From contig JAEVLN010000024.1 of the NCBI GenBank assembly GCA_018350325.1, forward strand, positions 1,085,248 through 1,149,247: DNA of 64,000 nt, in the 5' to 3' direction. The translations under genes were made by a program, and so were the position numbers. Of this stretch, positions 32,701 through 45,314 are shown one piece after another. This stretch comes from Globodera rostochiensis (taxonomy: Eukaryota > Nematoda > Chromadorea > Rhabditida > Heteroderidae). Under the pieces are notes generated by a model, which worked only from the letters and a program-made list of their open reading frames with translations, searched no databases and had not been told where the DNA came from. Numbering within the stretch: the first letter of the stretch is position 1; every line of letters starts with the position of its first letter.

Positions 32701-35170
32701 TATTTAAGGAAATATATTTAGATTACAGAATAAGCAAATTTATTATAAATATTTAAAATCATTTCCATAAAACATTTACTTATACTCAACAAAAAAAAAA
32801 TGATCAGAAAAAAAAGAATATTTAAAAAGCATCCCCCCCCCATTCATAAAGTTGTTAGTGTGGCGAAGTGGCTTTGTTGTGGCGTGAATAAAAAAGATCG
32901 CGCTATAAATTGGCCTCCTCACGCCCACAACAAATTGGCGGTGCGCGACAAAAAGTTGTTCGGGCGGTTGGTGTCAGCCAACCGCCGAAGGCATAAATCA
33001 GCGGGGAGCAGCAGCAATTTTGCAAGAAATTGGACAAAAATTATGTTGTTTATTTTTTGTATGGGTTTAATGAGGTGTGAAAGAAGTTGAAATTGAATAA
33101 ATATATTTGTGTACATATTATTAACCTTGTCACGGATCAATTTTTATGGTTCAACAGATCGATCAATTAAGCTTAAGCCTAAAGGAAATAAATTACCGCC
33201 ACCCCTCGCCTCCCCCCCCCCCCACAAAAAAAAATTTAAGATTCTGTTCAAAATAAGGGGAAAAATTACAACAAATTATATATATTCTGAGAAATTGTCA
33301 AATTGTATAAATTTCTATAACAAAAGTCATAAAAAGAATTAATTGTAATTTTTCAAGAGGAAAGTGTATTTGCGCAGACAAAATGTTGGCTTTCAGACTT
33401 TAATTTAATTATAATTAATTTCTGTATTTCATATAAAGGCAAAAAGCAATTTAATTACCATTTTTTATTCTAATTTTAATTACCTGCAATTTTGTTTGTT
33501 TATCTGATGACATTGCTGAACAGGAATGAACAAAAATGCTGCCGCCCAATGCCACGGGTTGAGCAGCCGTTTGGACAGCGAGGTTGTATTCGGTGCCCAA
33601 AAAGACGACATTCACTGGGCGTCCATCGCTGTCATCGGCAGATGAAATAATGGCCAAACGAAATTCACTGAATTTTATTTTTGTTTTTAAAGAGATAATT
33701 TTAAAAATCAATTTATGCTTATTTGTTTAAGAGATAATTAAAATCAATTCATGCTTATTTGTTTAAGAGATAATTAAAATCAATTCATGCTTATTTGTTT
33801 AAGAGAAATTATTATTATTTTTAAGAAATTTTAAAAATCAATTTATGCTTATTTGTTTAAGAGATAATTTTAAAATCAATTAGCTTTGTTTAAGAGATAA
33901 TTTTAAAAATCAATTTATGCTTATTTGTTTAAGTGAAATTTATTATTATTTGTTTAATAATTTTAAAAATCAAACAAAATTGCCCACCGCTGCTGCTGAT
34001 CATCATCATCATCATCTGCTGACCGGCTGCCCTTTTGTGATTGGGACCAGCCGGTGCATGAAATGTTCACAGTACGGTCTTGACTGAGCATCACAAGTGC
34101 ATGTTCATGAACTTCGAGCAGTGTCCACAGCGTTGAGGTGTCCTACAATTTTTTTAAAATTACATATAAAAGTTTTACAGAGTTTTAACACAAGAGCCGG
34201 GTCTTAACAATGCTTTTAAATTAAGGGTTTGATCCCCAACCCCGAACTGTTTTGTCCCCGACATGTGGCCCGGCCCCTACAACAGGGATGAAACCGGACG
34301 GTAAAAAAAGTCCGGAAGTCGGGATCCAAAATGTCCGGAAATCCGGAAAATTTCGAAATCTCAAAAATAAGAATTTTCTATTTTTTTTGATCAATTTTTT
34401 CGCCCTTCCGCGATGCATTGGTTCATTTTTTGCGTTTTGGACCATTTGAATTTTGATCAAAAATTGAAAATTTTCTCGGGGAGGGGGGGCTTATCACCGC
34501 CGATCCACCCCCCCCCCCAACTGATTCAAAAAATCCTGCCATTGTAAATTTCCGGATTTTTTTGCAAAGTCTGGGATCCGGTTACTTCTCTGCTTTTCAT
34601 TTCTGCGCGCTTTTTAAATAAGCATGATTGAAGGGGTGAACTAATTATTTCTAACTGGGTCCATTTGTAGTCCGCAATCGTCCCAGGCGTTGTCGTTGCC
34701 ATTAAGCGCAATTTGAAGTCGGGTAGTCAGTGTGCCATTGCCTTGTATGGCACAGGAGGAGGGCTTTTCGGAATGAAATCCGCTTGGATGGATTATGCCG
34801 TGGAAGGGATGCCGAGTGTGCACCAACACTTGGATGAAATCCGGTGCGCAAGTCCAATCAACTGAATTAAACAACTATTTTTACGCTTTTTTATAATTTC
34901 AAATGTTTATCTAATTGTATAAAATTTATTTGCACGACCTTTAAAAAGAAAGAAAAATTTAAAGAATTTTTACATAAAAACAAACTAAACAAAAAAAAAT
35001 TTGATTAAATTGGTGTAATGAATTTGAAATTCCAAATTGGGGTCGAAAATTTTTTTTTAAACTTTACCTTTTGCTTCAAATGCTTGGCTTTTTTGGCCAA
35101 ACAAAAAAGTCGATTGGAAGATGAAGGGCAAAATCAATAAAATCTTGAGAAAAATGCTGTTGGACGACAT
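26778..35170 (-). CDS. ZP-domain transmembrane protein with long Gln/Asn/Ser-rich tail
   Basis: Twelve minus-strand exons: 35,170-35,068 (signal peptide), 34,861-34,656 and 34,142-33,988 (ZP-N, with Cys in T-C-A-P, S-S-C-A, D-D-C-G and I-S-C-T contexts), 33,667-33,484 and 31,371-31,039 (ZP-C, with H-S-C-S, D-G-C-S and F-E-C-T-V-E-K-C), 30,714-30,444 (with N-C-D-R-K-R, a likely furin site, then an acidic stretch), about 30,385-30,190 (Gln-rich, poly-Ser), 29,347-29,013 (single membrane helix then an R-R-R tail), 28,311-28,134, 28,064-27,901, 27,649-27,383 and 27,086-26,778 (Asn/Gln/Ser/Thr-rich cytoplasmic tail). Phases agree at every join except between the poly-Ser and membrane exons, which I could not resolve. 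ZP proteins polymerise outside the cell; in nematodes they shape cuticle, epithelia and dendrites (cuticlin and DYF-7 families). Exact orthologue unknown; about 900 residues is long for the family. Confidence 0.75.
31385..31625. repeat. GC-rich repeated element in ZP gene intron
   Basis: TTTTTGGACTTTACCCCGAC and the following ACGCCGTCCCCGA occur twice, about 70 bp apart, within a C-rich stretch unlike its AT-rich surroundings. Probably a transposon-derived insertion in the 2.1-kb intron 31,372-33,483. Not coding. Confidence 0.45.
33700..33975. repeat. Short tandem array in ZP gene intron
   Basis: Units of about 40 bp containing TTATGCTTATTTGTTTAAGA and AATTTTAAAAATCAATT are repeated about seven times with indels. 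Lies in the intron between 33,668 and 33,987. Confidence 0.75.
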
Positions 35171-35913
35171 AAGAAAAGGATTAATCAACAAATTGGAATC
35201 ATTAAAACCTAAATTTTTACAAAATTTTAAGTTACTATTAAATAGACACAATAGAATTTGAAATTTTAATTATGCCGTACAACAGAAACTGAAAGCCAAA
35301 CAAATAATGGGAAATTAGTATTTAAATTTCATACAAATTGGGCATTATAGCATTTATCAAAGTTTTTACAATTATTGATTTTTTTTTCTAAATTTAATTA
35401 TTTATATTAAAGAATTAAAAAAAATTTCCATATTTTTGCAGCAAGTTGTTTGGCAATTTGGCGAATAGTACGCTCTCTTTTGTGGAGGATGTGACAAACG
35501 GATTTTTTGTTTATTTGCTCCCCCATCTCCCGCCATTACATTCAAGTACATTACGACCAAATTCCATTTATAAAGTGTATACAACAAAAAAAAAAAAACG
35601 CTTCTGCTGTGCTCTCCTCTCAGTTTTGTTTCATTCAGCACCAAAATTGGAGGGACCAGAGGCCCATCATGTTGTCGCCTAAGGCCAAAGTCCCAAGCCG
35701 CCCCGATGGGTCAGATGGGAAAATGTGCACAAAAATTTGCTAAAACAATGCAAATGGTGCAAGAAAAAGTTAAAAAGAATTTCCAAATAAAATTTCTAAA
35801 TCAATTTTAATTTTTAAGTTTTCTACAAAACCAAAGGAAAGCCGAAGATTTAATTCCAAATGTTTGAACAGGTTTACCTTCTGCTGCAGCACAGCAGGGA
35901 TGGTGGTCGGAAT

Positions 35914-35991
35914 CAGGGATGGACGTGATCGAAAAGAAACAAATCCGTGACCGTGATCCGTATATCTGATCCGTGATCACGTCCATCCCTG
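35914..35991. mobile_element. 78-bp hAT-type mini-MITE with perfect TIR and TSD
   Basis: Ends CAGGGATGGACGTGATC and its exact complement (17 bp each), flanked by the 8-bp direct repeat GTCGGAAT (35,906-35,913 and 35,992-35,999). Only 44 bp lie between the inverted repeats. No coding capacity; intact termini suggest recent insertion. Confidence 0.85.
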
Positions 35992-35999
35992 GTCGGAAT

Positions 36000-38900
36000 T
36001 CCAAAATTTCGGGGAGTTCCGGCATTTTTGGGGCTTGGCATTCCGAGCTCTGACTTCAAAGAAATTTTAAATTTGAGAGAATTTTTTTTTTGTTGCAAAT
36101 ATATCACAACTTGGACCGTTTTCTTAACAAAAATCGATAGAATTTAAAAAAATCCGGCCGCGCCTATCGGCACTTCCAGACCCCCTCTTACACCTAAAAT
36201 AGTCTAATTTAAAAGGATGCAAAAAATTACACTATTTTTTTAATAATTCATACAAAATTTGAAATAGAAAATGTTTTTTCTAACCTCTTTTCTATGCGTT
36301 TAGTTAAAGTAACATAAACTATTTAAACATTACTGATATAAATTTGAATTTTGGAGTTTTATTTACATTCACTATTTCAAAAATGTGCTTTTTCGTGTCA
36401 TTTTGCTCAAATTACCCCCAAAGGCACTGAATAAATATGTTTATGGCCTACAGGGTCAGTGCAGAATAATGGTCTGGGAACGGGGGGGCAACATTGGCCA
36501 CACCAGCAGAGTTTGTTTGGGGATGGAACGCGGCGGCGGCGGCCATCGCCAGCAGCGTTTTGTTGGGTGGGTTTGGCGCATTCGGAATTAATGAGAGGAG
36601 GATCCCCTCGGGGGATGGAACAGGAAATGACCTCCATCTGTGAATAATAGTGGGATCGTTTTATGACATTTTCCGAATAAATTTGTTTAAATTTACGAGG
36701 AAATGCGGAAAAATTAGTTTGAACTTTAATTTAAACAATTTGAATGTTATTCAAAATGGTGGGGATATTATTGAAAGTTGTTAAAAACAAAATATTAATA
36801 AAGAATAAATAAAGAGCATTATTTAAAATGAAAAGTATTTAAAGCCAGCATAATTTGCTATGCATTCTTTGTGCTATTGAGAAATCAGGTTTAAACTGAT
36901 CAATTCACATTGATCAAATTGTTCTCCGTCATCTGCTCTCCCGGATACAGCTGGCATTAATTAATTTATTTATAAGCGAAAATTATGAAAAAGTTATTTG
37001 AATTAAAGAATTAAAAACTGAATACTTATATAATTTAATTAAATTTAACGCAATAAAAGCAACAGAAAAAAGATTGTAAACTTGTTTTATAAGTTTAGAT
37101 GTTAATTATCTAATTTTAAAAATGAAAATATATTTTGGAAACAAGTAAAATTTTATTTACAAAATGGACTTTTCCCCATAATTTTTGTCCAAAATTGAAA
37201 ATACATTTTGCTAAGAATTGGCAGTCAATTAATTGGCAAGCTTTTTGACTTAATTTTTTAAATATTTTTGACCCAAAAAATTCATAAATATTTTTTAAAA
37301 AAATGTTGAAATTTGTTGTTTTATTTAAATTGAAACTAAAAATTTGATCATTTGATCAGGGAGGGGAGGGGGTTAGCTAAAATTTTTTGCCCTACGGCTG
37401 CTGGATGTGTAAAAAACAGCTTTGGCGTGGGGGGGGGGGAAATTGTATTAGACAGCGGTTGTCGCGGAGGTCGATTAGTGACTATAAAATGGAACGAAGT
37501 CCAAGTCCAATGAATGCTCTCTCTCCACACATAAATATTATCCACCACCCCCCCCCCACCCCCGTAAAGTTTTTTTCTCACCATTAAATATGCTTTTGCC
37601 CCCACTCTCAACCCCAACGCCCGCCGTGTCCAGCAGGGAGAGACAAAATTGTGTCCGAAAAGATTTAACCAAAAGATAAAGTGGTGGGTGAACAAATTAA
37701 AAATAAACCAAAAAACATTCTATTTTGCTATTTAAATTAACGATAAGCAAAAGCGTAAATTTTATTGGACTCAAAAATTATTTTGTTACCTATATGGCCA
37801 TAAATTTACATCAAAAACCAAAAGATAAAGTGGTGGGTGAACAAATTAAAAATAAACCAAAAAACATTCTATTTTTGTTTATTTAAATTAACGATAAGCA
37901 AAAGGGGTGAACAAATTAAAAATAAACCAAAAAATTCTTTTTGCTTTTTAAATTAACGGTGAACAAATTAAAAATAAACCAAAAAATTCTTTTTGCTTTT
38001 TAAATTAACGATAAGCAAAAGCGTAACTTTTGTTGGATTCAAAAATTATTTTGTTGTATGGCCATAATTTTTTCCATCAAAATTTGTGAAACATAATCAG
38101 TAAGGGTTGGGACTCTTTCGGGATTGGTTATGGATTCCCGCGCTACCGGGATGCCGACTGTCATTTTTTTTTTGTAATTTTTTCGTGGCGAATTTGGATT
38201 TGAATTCAAGATTCTCGGATTCATGACCCCCTCCTTTTTGGGTTGGTTCAATTTGTATTAACAAAACTGAACTTTTGTCAGTCTGGGCAAACTGATTTAT
38301 GCGTTTGTCCTTCCCGGTCTTTATTGCTAATGTTATAACCAGTTTTGAAATTTAAAAAGATTAAAAATATATATATATATTTTTTAATATTTTCATTTAT
38401 GTTCCATAAAATTGTTGAAAAAAAAAACTCTTGCCAGAGACTTAATTTGTCCGAATTCGCCATGGTCAACGGAAAATGGTGGATTTTTTCTAAACACTTT
38501 TGTGCATCGCACAGCATTTCTCCCCGATGTGACGGGCAAACTGATTCATCCCTCACACGAGTTTTGCAGATTTATGGCCCAAAATTGGCCAAAAAAATTG
38601 ATGAATGTTTGCTTGACCAAATGTGGAAAATTTGTCTGGTTTTGTACTGCATAAATAGAGCAATTCCATCCCAATTTCATCGAAGCCAGTTTTAAGGCTT
38701 AAAAACTTTAACCAAAAAGTTTGGTTTTTGAAAAATAGGAATAAAAAATAGCAAGATTTTAACAAAAATTAAATCTTACAAAACAAATATGAAAAGCGTT
38801 AATTAGGTATAATATTAGCACAACCACCTTTAATCAAAAGCTTGACATTTTCCCATTCAATTGGGCCCTATTATTCAATGTGAATCCAAAATTGTCCAAA

Positions 38901-41900
38901 CCGTAAGTGGCGGAATTAAATTTGGAATTTTCTCAAAGACTGATCAGTGGGCTATTTGAGAACATTGAAGAGATGTGAGTGATGTGATTGGACTGATGAT
39001 TGAAGGAATTTTTGTTTAGCAAAAATCATTTATAATTTATTCACTAGGTGGTATCTATCCATCAGCAGATGTCCCCGGATTGTTGTTGACATATTTTGGG
39101 CACTTAAATGAATGGCTTTGCTTTTATATAATATGCTGTGCATTTTTTTAATCAAAATGCGTTTGAGCATAGAAAAAACAACAGAATAGATAAATTTTAA
39201 AAATAAATTGTAAGGATTTGACAAATTCAACATTTTTTATCAACAAATGCTTGCTTTTTGGTAATTATAAAACCCAAGAAAAATGTTTTTAAAACGCCGT
39301 AATTTTTAGCAAAATCCGTATTAAAGCAATCCTTAATTTGATGTGATCTGGTAGAATCGATTCGTCAATTCGCGCCCCAAATATAATTGAAAATTTAATT
39401 TTAAAAAATGTGCATCAAATGATTTATTTATGGGAACAATTCGCAATTGTCACGCTAAAGGTCGTAAAACTCATCAATTATATTAAGCCATTTTTTGCAA
39501 AAAAAATTTCCCTTAATGAATAAAAAATAATAAAAAAATTATAATATTGTTGCGGTGAGAATATTTTACTTTTATTTGGCAAACTTCATTTTGGGAATGG
39601 TTAGATTATGTCTAAATATCCTGAGATCAGGGGGAACAAAAAAAATTCGTAAGAGTGATCTGTGATCACCCTCCAAAAATGGCATAATTTCATGCGATAT
39701 GTTGATCAGTGATTATAAAATAAATAAAAGCCCAAAAGAGAAAAAAGTGCCGAAAGATGAGAGAAGTCAAAACCGGAAAAGTGCAAAAGGGAAGAAACCA
39801 AAAGTGAAAAGTGCCAAATGATAAAAGCAAACTTTTTGGCATTTTCCCCCAGGTATTTCTTTGAAGTAAATATTAAATTTATCAATTAAATCAGCAGTAA
39901 TTAATAGTTAGACAATAATCTACATTTTATTTATTTCAATTAGACTTTTTCCGAAGAAAGGTGAGGTGACTTTTCACATTTTAAGCAAATTCAAAATGTT
40001 CAATTAAAAATTCGACGTATTATCAATTAAATATAATTTTGATTTGTTTTTTTATAATTTAAACAAAAAAAAGAAATTTGAATATTCTATTTACATTTTC
40101 TAGCGCAATCAGCTGAAGCATTTATTAATGCGCAAATTTAATTGCTGTTTTGGCGGAGGTAAAATGAAGGAAAAGTGGTGCTAATATTTTTTGCGCGAAC
40201 TTGTTTATGGGTGGTGTGATGTGACATGCAAAAGGACAACCAAACACTTATGAGATATGAACATAGGAAGTGTTCCGATTATATTTATATATTTTTTGTT
40301 GAAAAACTGGATTTTGCAACGAATTCCTGCTGAGAAAGCGCTCAGCTCTGCTCTGTTTTATGTCAATTTATTATTATATATAAATTAATACAAGAATTAA
40401 AGAATACATTCATGAACTATTAATTAAACAAAGTTTAATATGTGCTAATTTTTGAAATTATTAATTGTAAACATCAAACATATGACTTTATGCAGTCATT
40501 GGGTGTTATTTTTCTAACTCTTTCTATTTTAAAAAACAGAATCATTTTGAATTTTTCAAATTTAGAAAAAGCTAACCAAAATTGTTTGATAATATTTTGC
40601 GTAATTTTCAACTAATAAATTGCTTAAAATTACCAACAACAACAACTTTTTTTTCCCTTTTTTTTTTGCTTTTTACATAATGTTTGAACGACCGACCACC
40701 CACCCCATGGGAATAAAAAGAAAGTGTTGAAAGCGCTCATTTGGGGAGGAATTGAATGAAATTTGAACAGGATTTGACGACAAAGACACGACGCCATCGA
40801 CGACGTCGTCGATTCGATGGTGTTCGGAGGAGCATGGAAAGTTGGGGGGAGAAAGTGCAAAATTGGATTGATGGTGTGCACAGAAAGCACACAGCACAGC
40901 ATAATTTGAGGATGGAGAACTTTTGGATAATGTGAAATTGGAAAATTAGGACAGTTGTTGAAGAACGGACTAATTAAATTGTAATTTTCAGCAAAAAAAA
41001 AACAACTTATTTTTGTATCAAATTGTCACCTTTTTTAGATCTGAATTGCATAAGTATCACTTATTTTGGGAGTCCGACGACCATAAAATTGGCCTTTATT
41101 TCATTTTGTTGTAAAATTGGGAAAATTTGTTGTATTTTGACAAACATTTTGGATCGGCAACACCGCTTTCGGCACTGTCGGATGTTGTAAAGTCGCAAAA
41201 TGGACATCATTTTGCTTATAAAACTTGTTATTATTAAAGACAAGATTTATAGGCAATAAAAAATTCGAATAAGCGACTAAAATATTTGCTAAAAACCCGA
41301 TCAAAATAAGCAATAAAATCACCAAAATAGGCACTAAAAATTCGAAACAAATTTTGTTATTTTACTGCAAAAAGGGCCTTAACTATTCAAAGCATATTTG
41401 CAACATAAAAAAAGGCAAATGCCCGAAAATCCCGTCTCTAAAATAGACTTTTAATTTGATTTAATCAATAAAGGTTAAATTTTAACTAAATTTAGACAAA
41501 ACTTTCGCGCAAAATGCGCAATTGTTGTGACCAAATGGTTGTTGGCCTAGTAAATATTTCATGAAATTGGCTCCCCAAAAGGGTACATGTAACATTCGTT
41601 TATGGCCCAATGAGCAGAGAGACAGAGAGTATGGCATTTTCAGTTTTGCTGACCCGATAAAGGTACGGAGGCCTCATAAAAATGCATTTGACACATGCTA
41701 CATTTGTAATGGTTGGAGTTATGTATTTTATAAAAATCAAAATAAATATATTTTGAATTTTATGAAATAGAAAAACCCCAAAAAAAATTGTCAATAATTT
41801 TTTGTTTTTGCATGGATTGGAAACTCGAAAAATTAAAATATTTTTAGCTTAAAATTATCAATAAATGCGCCATCTTTATAAATAACTTTTTTTTTGTTTG

Positions 41901-44480
41901 AAAATTTAAGGGTCGGGACTGGGACCAGTTACTGAAGTATCACCCCGGGGACTGAAATGTTGGTACCAGTTTTTTCAAGCTCTGTTATTGACACCGGTTT
42001 TTTGCAGTTTCGAAAATCATTATTTTTGTCCCTTTTTTTGACCGGGACCAAAATTTAGTCCCGGCCACAAAAGTCCCGGTCCCGTGCTACCCTAATTAAA
42101 CCCATGAAACTTTTAACAAATAATTACGATTTTGAATTTTTCACGACCTTCTAATGGAAAATTAATAAATTGAACTCTCAGAATCTTAAAAACAAAAAAG
42201 TTGACGCCTTTCATTCCTGCAATAAACACAAAATGTGTGTGTGCTCAAGTGCCGTTGATGAAAATTTGCACATCGTTGATGGGAATTTTTTTTTGCCCGC
42301 GACGACCCTCCCCTTCTTTGTTTGTCGCGTTGGCCAATGGTCATTCAGATGAAAAGAGCGCCGCCGGCGTCGCCAGGAAGTGAGAGGGGTGGGGGGAGGG
42401 GGGGGGGGGGGGGGGGGAAGCTGTACTTGAGAGTCAGCTAGTCGAGTTTGGACACACGAGTCCCAGCTATTCCAAACATTTTTAGCAAAAACAAAATGCC
42501 ATTTTCAGAGTTTTAAGAACAAAGACCAGAGAACAAAAATGAATTCAAAAAACAATTCAATGATCGAAACAAGGCGTAAATTCTCGATGCCAATCCCGAC
42601 AGAGACCTGGAAAAAATACACCCATAAATATGGGATTTTTGGTTTGCAAAAAAATAAGCTTCTTAACTTTTTATTTGAAATTAGCTAATTTGGGCCATTT
42701 AATCCGGGAAAATTGTTAATGATGATGATGAAATAGTAGAGTGACAGTGATACTTTTACGGTCCTACCAATCTCGGTCAACGTTTTCACAATAAATCAAT
42801 CCTGGTTAAGTTAAATATTTTAAACAAAGTCCTGGACTCAAAATGATGGGACTCGCACAACCCAAGTCCGGCGAAGGATGTGCAGCAATAAATAAGGCGG
42901 AAAAAGACAAATGCAATTGGTTTGAGTGGACTTTTATGTGCTGATGATGATGATGGTGGTCATCATCGGGGTGGAATTGGCTCAACGTCGAAAGATTTCT
43001 TCGGCCCGCTTTCGGCACATTTGCCCTCAGGCGAAGACAGAGAAAAACTTTAATATTCAAGGAATAAATGTAAAAAAATGTTAGGGATTAGTGCACAACT
43101 TTTAGCAAAAAATAATATAATATTTTAATCAAAATGTTTAGAATAAAAAATGAAATATGAAGTCCCGGTCCCGGCTTTCACGATCCCGGTCAACCCGGTC
43201 CCGGTTTTAGCAAAAATCCCGATCCCGGCCAACTCTAGTTTTACCACACAGAAATAATATGGAAAATGTTTTTTAAAAGCAAATTTGCAAGAATAAAAAA
43301 AATGAAAAATAATATAAATTTGATAGTTTTTCTTATATTTTTATCCCTTTTTTGCCATGCTAAGTGGAGGAAAGGCAGATAAAAGAGGATTTTCGGTGTC
43401 AAGCAAATACAAAATAATGAGACTTGGCGCGTTTTAAGGTGGCGGGGGGGGGGGGGGGAGGGGTGTAAAAATGCGGAGGAATCTGAGAACAAAAGGTCGT
43501 GGGGTGGTTTTCATTTGAAGAAGATCTTACAGTTGAGATTGGAAAGTTGAAAGGCATATAGCAAATGTTTAAAACATTCAATTTATATGAGAGTAATCGA
43601 TTTATATATATATATTTTTTTGAAATTTGGTACAAATTGTGTGGAAAATAATCATTCTAATTTAAAATAGGGACCGGGTTAAGGTATAGGTATGCATTTT
43701 CACTATTTTTAATGCAATTGTCTCGATGAAATTTGCCAAACGCTGTTTTTAGATTGGCGGACCGATTTGTTTTTTTTGCCATTTTCAAAATGCATATTTT
43801 TGCATATTTATTTATAGGTAAAATTAATTAACAAAAATCCAATAAATCAATCATTTTGGCAAAAAGGGTTTAAAAAAAGCATAATTATGCGAGCTTTTTC
43901 GTGCATATCAATCAGGTCCGCCCGTATTATATTTAAAACTAATAAAAAATAAATAAATGCTTAAAAATTTTTTGTGAAATTCATTCTGATTGCTAAACCA
44001 AATTTTACTGGACCTGTTTGTTTTCTTCAAAAATTTGGCAATTTTTTTTCTTAAAACACCATTAATAGCTTTTTTGTTGTTTTTTAGCCCAGAATATAGA
44101 GCAAACTAAGAAGAAACTTTTCAACTGAAAACCAGATTTATGGTGCTGGTATCTCCCACCATAGATTTTTGGCGTGAAAGTTTGAGGGCAAACAAAGATT
44201 TATTACCTTTGTCATAAAATAAAATTGTTGGAAATGAGAAAATTTAAAAACTAGCAATTTTTGCTATTAAATTCAAATACCAACAAATTTTTAGCACGGA
44301 GCTTTGCACAATTTTAAAAACTTGTCAAAATTGTAAATAAAAAGTTTTAAAAATTTATCAGAATTTTATTGTTGGGCCAATAAATTTCGGCATTTTATTG
44401 AACTGAAATGAACGAACGAGACGACCAATTCTTGGGGCTTCACATCTTTGAAGCCACACCATCCAATTATTAGGCCGGCC
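36000..44480. other. Large region without a supported gene
   Basis: Both strands were read. Open frames are short and lack signal peptides, domains or consistent splice partners. Visible content: a decayed GC hairpin at about 36,154-36,180, a 60-bp-scale tandem repeat at 37,660-38,045, G or C homopolymers (for example 42,395-42,417 and 43,443-43,458), and TIR-like GGGACCGG/CCGGTCCC elements at about 41,912-42,095 and near 43,160-43,225. Unseen small exons cannot be excluded. Confidence 0.4.
37660..38045. repeat. Imperfect tandem repeat
   Basis: GAACAAATTAAAAATAAACC followed by AAAAAATTCTTTTTGC and AAATTAACGATAAGCAAAAG recurs about four times with deletions of internal parts. AT-rich, non-coding. 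Confidence 0.75.
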
Positions 44481-44548
44481 TTGCTGTGCTATGGTCAATT
44501 TTCATCTTCCTTCTCGCGCAAAATTTGTGGTACTCTCCACCGCCAAAT

Positions 44549-45160
44549 TCACTTCGGCAAATGCCATTGAGGAACCAAGCAGAAGCTGTTGTGCCGTGAC
44601 CAAGCAAAAGCTGTTGTACCAATTTTTGGAATTGGCATCTAATCCATTCATAGTATTATAAACCCAAAATGGTTTTTTATAGTTTATGACCAACGATAAA
44701 AAAATGCAATAAATCCCCGGAATTCACCATAAATTTCTTCCCGGATTTTGTGAAATATTTGTATTCCCGTTCGGTTTGAGCCCGAGAAATCCAGTCACGA
44801 CTAACTGTGGGGTGAAAATCAATAAATAAAGCATTTATTTAGTATAAATACCCTTCTCATTTTGCTTTTTAATAAAAATTGCATTTTATTAATCAAATCT
44901 TTCTATTTTAACAGTTTAATCTTAATAGCTTATTTAAAATCAGTGAAAAACCAAGTTAAAAACGTTTATTTTTTATTTTAAACATTTTGCTCCACCATTT
45001 TGTGTAGAAAATAACCCTTGAATGTAAAAGTAATTAATAATATTAATTGCGAATAAGCGGTGCGCAAAAATGACATTAGTCCAATTAGTCCAACAATTGT
45101 TCTTTCAGTAACATCGATCAGTCGACCCAAAGGCAATGATGGATCCAGTTCCAAGAACAT
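44549..45160 (-). CDS. Possible small membrane protein gene, three exons
   Basis: Exon 1 (45,160-45,016) starts with ATG and encodes a hydrophobic segment (V-G-L-I-G-L-M-S-F-L). Exon 2 (44,804-44,728) follows a good acceptor CACCCCACAG and encodes a charged stretch W-I-S-R-A-Q-T-E-R-E-Y-K-Y-F-T-K. Exon 3 starts at 44,638. Phases agree for exons 1-2 and allow exon 3, but exon 3 is open in more than one frame: one alternative ends with G-G-G-E-Y-H-K-F-C and runs further, to about 44,470. I do not recognise the protein. It would be divergent from the secreted Gly-rich gene starting at 45,315, 155 bp away. Confidence 0.35.
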
Positions 45161-45314
45161 AATTACTGCAATAATTTGAAAATGACTAATAAAATTAAAA
45201 ATATTAAATGCTCAAAAAATCAAATTTTCGCATAAAACTTTTATTTTTTTAATATTTTAGCTACAACGAACTTTCTGGCCTCCATTTTGCAACATCATAT
45301 TCGCTAAACTAATT

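Noticed and set aside
32800..33090. Plus-strand 96-codon frame in the ZP gene intron
   Set aside because: No domain, signal peptide or splice partner; flanked by homopolymers and located in an intron.
36385..36647. Overlapping frames near 36.4-36.6 kb with several Cys
   Set aside because: Open on both strands, no recognisable motif or matching splice sites; probably GC-rich chance frames.
40630..40902. Minus-strand frames at 40.6-40.9 kb
   Set aside because: Two overlapping frames of similar length, no domain, no consistent start context.
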